5,791 bases of DNA from Cellvibrionales bacterium UBA5860 (GTDB lineage Bacteria > Pseudomonadota > Gammaproteobacteria > Pseudomonadales > Porticoccaceae), in NCBI GenBank assembly GCA_002431545.1, contig DJFY01000014.1, forward strand, positions 22,223 through 28,013. The letters are read 5' to 3'. Both the position numbers and the translations under genes were made by a program. Shown here piece after piece: positions 1-4,775 of the stretch (the first letter of the stretch is position 1; the number at the start of each line of letters is the position of its first letter). The notes below the pieces were generated by a model. The model had not been told where the DNA came from and did no database searches. It saw nothing but the letters and a program-made list of their open reading frames with translations.

Positions 1-483
1 ATGAAAGTGTGCTGCGGCGGTATCGTCGGCATGGGAGAGGACCAGGAGGATCGGGTCGGCCTGCTGGTGCAGCTGGCAAATCTGCCGGAACATCCCGAAT
101 CAGTGCCCATTAACATGCTGGTTCGTGTGGCTGGTACGCCGCTTGAGTCGGCGGAAGATCTGGACCCTTTTGAGTTTATCCGGACGATCGCGGTCGCCCG
201 CATCATGATGCCGCGCTCTCACGTAAGGTTGTCGGCGGGTCGCGAGGATATGAACGAACAAATGCAGGCGCTGGCCTTTTTTGCCGGCGCCAACTCTATT
301 TTTTACGGTGAGAAACTGCTGACGACCCCAAACCCGGAGGCCAATCGCGACATGGCGTTGTTCTCGCGTCTCGGCATTCAACCGGAAGCCCATCAGACTG
401 ATATAGAGGCAGAGAGCGATCTCCAGGCGGTGGTCGATCGAGCCGCCCACGATAAATATTTTTACGATGCAGCTCGCAACTGA
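1..483 (+). CDS. bioB: Biotin synthase BioB, C-terminal part (5' truncated by window edge)
   Basis: Biotin synthase is a cytoplasmic radical-SAM enzyme that inserts sulfur into dethiobiotin, the last step of biotin synthesis. Only the final 160 residues are here. They align by eye with E. coli BioB from about residue 185, so the radical-SAM CxxxCxxC motif lies upstream of the window. Visible landmarks are KVCCGGIVGMGE at residues 2-13, whose first Cys corresponds to E. coli Cys188. Further on come ESVPINMLV (33-41), IRTIAVARIMMP (60-71), VRLSAGRE (75-82) and GANSIFYGEKLLTTPNPE (96-113). Arg76 corresponds to E. coli Arg260. Cys188 and Arg260 are known ligands of the [2Fe-2S] cluster that donates the sulfur, so the enzyme looks active. 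The ATG at base 1 is an internal Met, not the start, since the protein would otherwise lack its SAM domain. The gene ends at TGA 481-483 and is followed by a terminator, which separates it from bioF. Any BirA operator or promoter would lie upstream of the window. Confidence 0.97.
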   Translation: MKVCCGGIVGMGEDQEDRVGLLVQLANLPEHPESVPINMLVRVAGTPLESAEDLDPFEFIRTIAVARIMMPRSHVRLSAGREDMNEQMQALAFFAGANSIFYGEKLLTTPNPEANRDMALFSRLGIQPEAHQTDIEAESDLQAVVDRAAHDKYFYDAARN

Positions 484-502
484 GCCCGCCCCGGTGCGCC
501 CT

Positions 503-529
503 GGCCATGTCTGGCCGCATGGCTTTTTT
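503..529 (+). terminator. Intrinsic terminator after bioB
   Basis: The stem GCCATG (504-509) pairs with CATGGC (518-523) around an eight-base loop, and a G-T wobble at 503/524 can extend it. Six T residues (524-529) follow directly. It begins about 20 bases after the bioB stop. Stem plus T-tract in this position is the standard form of a Rho-independent terminator. It implies that bioB can end as its own transcript, or that only part of transcription continues into bioF. The stem is short, so termination may be partial. Confidence 0.7.
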
Positions 530-555
530 CAGCGATGCTTTAGGTCCGATCGCTG
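530..555. repeat. Inverted repeat in the bioB-bioF gap
   Basis: CAGCGAT (530-536) and ATCGCTG (549-555) are perfect 7-base inverted repeats separated by 12 bases. No T-tract follows, so it is not a terminator by itself. It starts at the end of the terminator T-run and lies 45-70 bases before the bioF start. It could form an RNA hairpin in the bioF leader or be a protein site for a dyad-binding regulator. It does not resemble the BirA operator (TTGTAAACC with its inverted partner). Function unknown, and chance is possible. Confidence 0.3.
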
Positions 556-600
556 AGGGTCGGGTCGCCGTTTTTACCCTATTCTCGAGACAGACTGTAG

Positions 601-1776
601 ATGACTACCTTTGACGCTGCGCTGCGGCTGCGTCTCGAACAACGGCAGGTAAAAGGTCTGTACCGGGCACGCAAAGTTCTGCAGTCGCCTCAGGCGCGGC
701 AGGTGCAGGTGGATGGGCGCACCTGCATCGGTTTCAGTAGCAACGACTACCTCGGCCTTGCCAGCCATCCGGCGCTGATCCAGGCTTTTCAGCAAGCGGC
801 TGAGCGCTACGGTGCCGGTAGCGGCGCCTCGCACCTGGTCAGCGGCCACTCGGTGGAACACCAGGCCCTGGAAGAAGAACTGGCCGAGTTCACGGGCAGG
901 CCCCGCGCCCTACTGATGTCGACCGGGTATATGGCCAATATCGGTGTGATTCGGGCGTTGACCGACCGCGGAGATACCGTGGTGCAGGACCGCTTGAACC
1001 ACGCCTCCCTTCTCGATGGCGGTTTTTTATCGAGGGCGGCTTTCCAGCGTTATCCTCACGGGGATCTGTCCGCCGCCGAGGATCTGCTGCTACAGGGTGC
1101 CGGGCAAAAACTACTGGCCAGCGATGGCGTATTCAGCATGGACGGGGATCTGGCGCCGTTGCCCGCGCTGGCTGAACTGGCGCACCGCAGTGGCGCCTGG
1201 TTGATGATCGACGACGCCCACGGCTTTGGTGTGCTTGGCGCCACCGGTCGCGGCATCGTTGAGCATTGTGCTATGAGTTTGGCGCAGGTGCCGGTATTGG
1301 TTGGCACTTTAGGCAAGGCGTTTGGTACTTTCGGAGCGTTCGTGGCCGGTAGTGAGATGTTGATAGAGACCTTGATCCAGTTCGCCCGCACCTACGTGTA
1401 CACCACGGCCTTGCCTCCGGCAGTGGCTGCGGCGACGCGTGTAGCGCTGCGGCTTGTCGACGCCGAAGCCTGGCGGCGCTTGCATTTGCGGGAGATGATC
1501 GATCACTTCAGGAGCGGCGCCGCGGCCCACGGTCTACCGCTGCTCGACTCGGTCACGCCGATTCAACCCGTTGTAATCGGTGACGACGCCCGCGTCATGC
1601 GAATAAGCGAGCAACTGCTCGCCGCAGGCTTCTGGGTTGGAGCGATACGTCCACCGACAGTGCCGGCCGGCAGTGCCAGGCTGCGCGTCACCTTGAATGC
1701 GTCGCATCGCAAGGAAGACATCGATGCTTTGCTCGATGCTTTGGCAGTGGCCTTGCGCCGGGAGTCGGCATCGTGA
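601..1776 (+). CDS. bioF: 8-amino-7-oxononanoate (KAPA) synthase BioF
   Basis: BioF is a PLP-dependent alpha-oxoamine synthase. It condenses L-alanine with pimeloyl-ACP (or pimeloyl-CoA) to give KAPA, releasing CO2, the first step in building the biotin rings. The 391 residues match the family length (E. coli 384). Motifs in order are FSSNDYLGLASHP (45-57), YGAGSGASHLVSGHS (70-84), DRLNHASLLDGG (130-141), DGVFSMDGD (175-183), the PLP-contacting DDAHGFG (204-210, with Asp204 and His207), GTLGKAFG (235-242, where Lys239 is the Schiff-base lysine) and IRPPTVPAGSARLRVTL near the C-terminus. All catalytic residues I can identify are present. The start is well fixed: an in-frame TAG sits directly before the ATG (598-600). 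The ribosome site is weak, with only CGAGA at 586-590. The gene overlaps bioD by four bases and sits downstream of the bioB terminator. I could not identify a convincing promoter in the gap. Confidence 0.97.
   Translation: MTTFDAALRLRLEQRQVKGLYRARKVLQSPQARQVQVDGRTCIGFSSNDYLGLASHPALIQAFQQAAERYGAGSGASHLVSGHSVEHQALEEELAEFTGRPRALLMSTGYMANIGVIRALTDRGDTVVQDRLNHASLLDGGFLSRAAFQRYPHGDLSAAEDLLLQGAGQKLLASDGVFSMDGDLAPLPALAELAHRSGAWLMIDDAHGFGVLGATGRGIVEHCAMSLAQVPVLVGTLGKAFGTFGAFVAGSEMLIETLIQFARTYVYTTALPPAVAAATRVALRLVDAEAWRRLHLREMIDHFRSGAAAHGLPLLDSVTPIQPVVIGDDARVMRISEQLLAAGFWVGAIRPPTVPAGSARLRVTLNASHRKEDIDALLDALAVALRRESAS
1760..1764 (+). promoter_or_regulatory. Ribosome binding site for bioD inside the bioF end
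   Basis: GGGAG lies eight bases before the GTG at 1773, within the last codons of bioF. It supports the GTG as the real bioD start. Together with the GTGA overlap, it suggests ribosomes finishing bioF can re-initiate on bioD. Confidence 0.6.
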
Positions 1777-2462
1777 CGTGGGCTTTTTTTGTCACCGGTA
1801 CTGATACCGGCGTTGGCAAAACCGTGGTGTCTGCGGCCCTGCTTCGCGCCGCCAATGGCCGGGGTATGACCACAGCAGCGGTCAAACCGGTAGCCTCCGG
1901 CAGTGAAATGACCCCGGAAGGGCTGCGAAACGAAGACGCTTTGTTGCTGAGTCAGGCCTGTAGCGAGCCGATGAGCTACGCTAACGTCAATCCCGTGGCG
2001 CTGGCGCCGGCGATCGCGCCACATCTGGCGGCGCGCGATGCAGGGGTGAGCCTGGATGCCAGACAACTGGCAGATCACTGCGCCCGAATCGTGGCCAGTG
2101 GAACCGATCTGGTGGTGATTGAAGGTGCCGGCGGTTGGCGGGTTCCCTTGAACGAAAGGGAGTTTTTTTCGGATATCGCGATAAACCTTAAGATCGCGGT
2201 GATTTTGGTGGTTGATATAAAACTGGGTTGCCTGAATCACGCCCTGCTTTCGGCAGAGGCGATTCGCCACGACGGTTTATTGCTCGCCGGCTGGGTTGCT
2301 AACTGCAGTTCGGGCCCGGACCCCCGGCATGGCGATATGGTGACCAGCCTGCGAGGGCGCCTAGGGTGTCCTCAACTGGCCGACATACCACGTGGCCCGG
2401 CAGTGGTCGATGAATGTATCGCCTTTGCGGCGGAGCATATTGACCTCTCCTTGTTGTTATAA
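1773..2462 (+). CDS. bioD: ATP-dependent dethiobiotin synthetase BioD
   Basis: BioD is a cytoplasmic P-loop enzyme that uses ATP and CO2 to carboxylate and close 7,8-diaminopelargonate (DAPA) to dethiobiotin, the substrate of BioB. The 229-residue product matches the usual length (E. coli about 225) and aligns from end to end. Motifs are FVTGTDTGVGKT at the N-terminus (P-loop residues 9-17, Lys16, Thr17), VKPVASGSEMTPEGLRNEDA (37-56, Lys38 equivalent to E. coli Lys37), VNPVALAPAIAPH (72-84), VIEGAGGW (115-122, Glu117), KLGCLNHALL (150-159) and GWVAN (173-177, nucleotide-base contact region). The start is GTG at 1773, overlapping the bioF TGA as GTGA, with GGGAG upstream; the P-loop so close to the N-terminus excludes a later start. 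In many gammaproteobacteria bioH and bioC lie between bioF and bioD; here they do not. No terminator follows the TAA at 2460-2462. Confidence 0.97.
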   Translation: MTWAFFVTGTDTGVGKTVVSAALLRAANGRGMTTAAVKPVASGSEMTPEGLRNEDALLLSQACSEPMSYANVNPVALAPAIAPHLAARDAGVSLDARQLADHCARIVASGTDLVVIEGAGGWRVPLNEREFFSDIAINLKIAVILVVDIKLGCLNHALLSAEAIRHDGLLLAGWVANCSSGPDPRHGDMVTSLRGRLGCPQLADIPRGPAVVDECIAFAAEHIDLSLLL

Positions 2463-2463
2463 T
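2455..2463 (+). promoter_or_regulatory. Candidate extended -10 promoter at the end of bioD
   Basis: TGT followed by a perfect TATAAT (2458-2463) matches the extended -10 form TGnTATAAT. It overlaps the bioD stop codon. A TTGACC at 2440-2445 lies upstream, but its 12-base spacing is too short for a normal -35. No good -35 exists at 16-18 bases, which extended -10 promoters can tolerate. Transcription would start near 2470 and give a leader of about 125 bases before the acyl-CoA dehydrogenase. The match is by eye only and unproven. Confidence 0.4.
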
Positions 2464-2494
2464 TTGCCGCCGATCACCCGACAGCAAGCGGCTC

Positions 2495-2530
2495 GGCGTT
2501 AGCGCCTCAAGTGTCCGGAACCCGTCGGAC
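2495..2530 (+). repeat. Two short hairpins in the leader of the acyl-CoA dehydrogenase
   Basis: GGCG (2495-2498) pairs with CGCC (2503-2506) around TTAG. GTCCG (2513-2517) pairs with CGGAC (2526-2530) around eight bases. Neither is followed by a T-run, so they are not intrinsic terminators. They lie in the untranslated stretch between the bioD stop and the next gene. They may simply reflect GC-rich sequence; no known riboswitch pattern was recognised. Confidence 0.25.
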
Positions 2531-2544
2531 TCGAATAACAGAAA

Positions 2545-2571
2545 CCTATCAAGGCCCTGCAGGTCGATAGG
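2545..2571. repeat. Inverted repeat just upstream of the acyl-CoA dehydrogenase
   Basis: CCTATC (2545-2550) and GATAGG (2566-2571) are perfect inverted repeats flanking a 15-base centre. That centre contains the palindrome CCTGCAGG (2556-2563). The dyad ends about 27 bases before the preferred ATG at 2599. It could be an operator or an RNA stem-loop near the ribosome site. It does not match the PsrA pattern (GAAAC...GTTTC): a lone GAAAC half at 2541-2545 has no partner. Confidence 0.3.
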
Positions 2572-2598
2572 AACAGGTACGACAAAGAGAGAATGACT

Positions 2599-4410
2599 AT
2601 GACTGACTACAAGGCGCCGGTGCGCGATATGGTTTTTGTGCGGGACGAAGTCTTTGACTTTCCCGGCTTGTGGCAGGGCTTGCCCGGCTGCGAGGAAGCG
2701 ACATCGGATGTGGTCAATGCCATTCTCGAAGCCATCGCGGTTTTTTGCGAGGAGGAACTCGCTCCCCTGAGCCTTTCCGGTGACCAGGAAGGGTGCACCT
2801 GGACGGAATCCGGGGTCGCCACGCCGAGCGGGTTTAAAGAAGCTTATCAGCACTATGCCGAAGCCGGCTGGCCTTCCCTGACCAGCCCTGTCGAATACGG
2901 CGGCCAGGGTTTGCCGCCATCCATGGAAAGCATTCTGAACGAGTTTGCCGGTGGCGCCAACTGGTCCTGGAGCATGTATCCCTTCCTGGCCAAAGGTGCA
3001 CGAACCACTTTGCTCGCTCACGGCGAGCAGCACGTCGTCGACCGGTTTCTGCCCAAAATGGTCGCGGGCGAGTGGACCGGGACCATGTGCTTGACCGAAG
3101 CGCACTGCGGTTCTGACCTGGGTATGTTACGCACGAAAGCCGAGCCCCAGGCGGACGGCACTTACGCCATTACCGGCAGCAAGATTTTTATCTCGGCAGG
3201 TGAGCACGACATGGCGGAAAACATCGTGCATGTCGTGATTGCTCGACTACCCGACGCGCCGCCCGGTACCAAGGGGATTTCACTGTTCCTGGTGCCGAAA
3301 AAACTTCCCGACGACAATGGCGGACTTGCCGACAACGGAGTGACTTGCGGCTCGATCGAGCACAAGATGGGCATTCACGGTAACGCCACCTGCGTTATCA
3401 ATTTCGACAACGCGACCGGCTATTTAATGGGTGAGGTCAACCGCGGCCTCAACTGCATGTTCACGTTTATGAACAATGCCCGTATCGGTACGGCGATTCA
3501 GGGTATCGCCCACGGCGAACGGGCTCTCCAGGCGGCCACTCGTTACGCTCGGGAGCGTTTGCAGATGCGTGCACCCCGCGGGCCAGTTAATCCCGACGGT
3601 CCCGCCGATCCGATCATCGTACATCCGGACGTGCGGCGCATGTTGCTGACGATCAAGGCGCTCACGGAAGGCAGTCGTCTCCTGATTCACTACCTGTCGA
3701 CCTATGTCGATATCGATAAACTCAGTCCCGACGAACAGGCGCGCAAGCAGGCTGATGACCGGCTGGCCCTGTTGACGCCTATCGCCAAAGGTTTTATCAC
3801 TGAAGCCGGCTTTGAAAGCGCTAATCACGGACTGCAGGTGTTCGGCGGTCATGGCTATATCAGCGAGTGGGGCATGGAACAGAACGTGCGCGATGCCCGT
3901 ATCGCCATGATCTACGAAGGCACCAACGGGATTCAGGCCATCGATCTTCTGGGTCGCAAGATTCTGGCGTCCCAGGGCAAATTGCTGGCTGGATTTACCG
4001 CTGAAGTGAAAGCCTGGTGTGAAGCTGAGAGCGACAGCGATATCAAAGCCGGGTATGTCGGTGAAATAGCTCAGTTGGTTGGCGAATGGGAGCAACTGAC
4101 TCAGGATATCGGCGCGCGTGCACTTCAGGACCCGGCCGAGGTCGGTGCTGCGTCCTTCGATTACATGATGTATTCCGGTTACATCGTTCTGGCGTATTTG
4201 TGGCTGCGCGCCGCCGAGGTTGCCGAAGCCAAGCTTGCGGCGGGGTCGCCGGAAAAGGACTTTTATCAGGCAAAACTGGAGACCGCGCGTTTCTATTTTG
4301 ACCGCATCCTGCCCCGTACCAAAACGCTGGCGGCAACCATTGCATCGGGTGCCGAGTCACTGATGACCATGGACGCGACCCGCTTTGTTGTCGGTCTGGA
4401 GGTCGAATAA
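2599..4410 (+). CDS. Large acyl-CoA dehydrogenase (FadE1/DmdC-like, with C-terminal extension domain)
   Basis: This is an FAD-dependent enzyme that introduces the trans-2,3 double bond into an acyl-CoA and passes electrons to ETF. At 603 residues it belongs to the long acyl-CoA dehydrogenase branch containing the P. aeruginosa PA0506-type FadE enzymes and DmdC (3-methylmercaptopropionyl-CoA dehydrogenase). Numbered from the ATG at 2599, a short DYKAPVRDM N-terminal segment is followed by the N-terminal helical domain. The flavin motif WTGTMCLTEAHCGSDLG runs from 159 to 175. Then come SKIFISAGEHDM, the family signature HKMGIHGNAT, FGGHGYISEWGMEQNVRD (from 415) and IYEGTNGIQ with the catalytic base Glu440. 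An extra C-terminal domain follows (about 460-603, including DYMMYSGYIVLAYLWLR from 521). An in-frame ATG at 2593 is possible, but AGAGAGA (2586-2592) is better spaced for 2599 and relatives begin M-x-D-Y-K-A-P. The substrate cannot be read from sequence: a straight-chain fatty acyl-CoA is the likeliest, and the DmdC label should be treated cautiously. Confidence 0.9.
   Translation: MTDYKAPVRDMVFVRDEVFDFPGLWQGLPGCEEATSDVVNAILEAIAVFCEEELAPLSLSGDQEGCTWTESGVATPSGFKEAYQHYAEAGWPSLTSPVEYGGQGLPPSMESILNEFAGGANWSWSMYPFLAKGARTTLLAHGEQHVVDRFLPKMVAGEWTGTMCLTEAHCGSDLGMLRTKAEPQADGTYAITGSKIFISAGEHDMAENIVHVVIARLPDAPPGTKGISLFLVPKKLPDDNGGLADNGVTCGSIEHKMGIHGNATCVINFDNATGYLMGEVNRGLNCMFTFMNNARIGTAIQGIAHGERALQAATRYARERLQMRAPRGPVNPDGPADPIIVHPDVRRMLLTIKALTEGSRLLIHYLSTYVDIDKLSPDEQARKQADDRLALLTPIAKGFITEAGFESANHGLQVFGGHGYISEWGMEQNVRDARIAMIYEGTNGIQAIDLLGRKILASQGKLLAGFTAEVKAWCEAESDSDIKAGYVGEIAQLVGEWEQLTQDIGARALQDPAEVGAASFDYMMYSGYIVLAYLWLRAAEVAEAKLAAGSPEKDFYQAKLETARFYFDRILPRTKTLAATIASGAESLMTMDATRFVVGLEVE
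4398..4402 (+). promoter_or_regulatory. Ribosome binding site for the small membrane protein
   Basis: GGAGG lies inside the last codons of the acyl-CoA dehydrogenase, ten bases before a TTG at 4413. It is the strongest Shine-Dalgarno match in the window. It favours the TTG start, though a weaker AGGA (4420-4423) could serve the ATG at 4428. Confidence 0.45.
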
Positions 4411-4412
4411 CC

Positions 4413-4613
4413 TTGGCGCAGGACGAAATGCCACCGGAAAAAAAACTATCCGACGAGGACATGGCGCGGGTCGAGGAATACCTGTCCTCCCCCATCCACC
4501 AGGTTGAGCGCAAGCCCTACCGTCCGTTGCGGCTGCTTCTGGTGCTGTGGGTGGTGGTGACTGCGCTCGGCGGGCTGGCGCTCTTGTTTGCCTGGATGAA
4601 CGATCTGTTGTGA
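4413..4613 (+). CDS. Small single-pass membrane protein, DUF3094-like
   Basis: This is a 66-residue protein, starting two bases after the acyl-CoA dehydrogenase stop. The N-terminal part is charged (LSDEDMARVEEYLSS at 12-26), followed by a basic, proline-containing stretch (HQVERKPYRPLR, 29-40). One hydrophobic helix of about 21 residues (40-61, rich in Leu, Val and Trp) ends close to the C-terminus. The layout and the VERKPYRP segment resemble DUF3094, a gammaproteobacterial family of unknown function; I recognise this from memory. The basic residues before the helix suggest the N-terminus stays in the cytoplasm. Start choice is uncertain: TTG 4413 has GGAGG upstream, while ATG 4428 (61 residues) begins MPPEKKLSDED and is also plausible. 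Tight spacing implies co-transcription with the dehydrogenase. Its role is unknown, and I see no residues suggesting an enzyme. Confidence 0.8.
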   Translation: MAQDEMPPEKKLSDEDMARVEEYLSSPIHQVERKPYRPLRLLLVLWVVVTALGGLALLFAWMNDLL

Positions 4614-4614
4614 T

Positions 4615-4647
4615 CGGTGCGGTGAATTCGTGGCGCACCGCTGTTTT
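4615..4647 (+). terminator. Intrinsic terminator after the DUF3094-like gene
   Basis: CGGTGCG (4615-4621) pairs perfectly with CGCACCG (4634-4640) around a 12-base loop. CTG and four T residues (4644-4647) follow. An alternative pairing, GCGGTG (4619-4624) with CACCGC (4636-4641), gives nearly the same structure. It starts two bases after the TGA of the small gene, where the transcript should end. The T-tract is short and offset, so strength is uncertain. Confidence 0.55.
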
Positions 4648-4673
4648 ACTCGAATTCCAATAACGGCTAGAAT
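4645..4673 (+). promoter_or_regulatory. Candidate sigma70 promoter for the second acyl-CoA dehydrogenase
   Basis: TTTACT (4645-4650, four of six matches to TTGACA) is separated by exactly 17 bases from TAGAAT (4668-4673, five of six matches to TATAAT). Transcription would begin near 4680 and leave a leader of about 95 bases. It overlaps the T-tract of the preceding terminator, so the end of one unit and the start of the next are packed together. This is consistent with the second dehydrogenase being its own transcription unit. Confidence 0.45.
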
Positions 4674-4719
4674 CGCCTTCCATTTTGCGGCGTCGCCCTT
4701 GCCGGTTTCTCCTAAACGG

Positions 4720-4733
4720 GCGGCCAGAGCCGC
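4720..4733 (+). repeat. Short hairpin in the leader of the second acyl-CoA dehydrogenase
   Basis: GCGGC (4720-4724) pairs with GCCGC (4729-4733) around the four-base loop CAGA, about 40 bases before the start codon. GGCGG (4719-4723) could instead pair with CCGCC (4736-4740). No T-run follows. The rest of the 4674-4775 leader shows nothing else I can name. Confidence 0.2.
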
Positions 4734-4775
4734 GTCCGCCAAGTTAAAAATTCCCTTATCGCCAGCGGGGTGTCT

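Noticed and set aside
484..600. BirA biotin operator upstream of bioF
   Set aside because: No TTGTAAACC-like half site or its inverted partner is present. If one exists it should be upstream of bioB, outside the window.
571..600. Sigma70 promoter for bioF using TATTCT at 580-585
   Set aside because: Only four of six bases match the -10, and the sequence 17 bases upstream (GGGTCG) is unlike a -35. Not strong enough to annotate.
1563..2270. Open frame of 235 codons on the minus strand opposite bioF and bioD
   Set aside because: Both genes on the + strand are certain, and the antisense product is low-complexity with no motif.
2541..2545. PsrA/FadR-type fatty-acid regulator site (GAAAC half)
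   Set aside because: There is no GTTTC partner at the expected short distance, so a five-base half site alone is not evidence.
2463..2598. Riboswitch in the leader of the large dehydrogenase
   Set aside because: The hairpins are short, lack a terminator or sequestered ribosome site, and match no riboswitch core I know.
2299..3105. Long open frame of 268 codons on the minus strand across the bioD end and the dehydrogenase start
   Set aside because: It runs antisense to two strongly supported genes and across their intergenic gap, and its translation is rich in Arg, Gly and Pro with no recognisable motif. This is typical of a shadow frame in GC-rich coding DNA.
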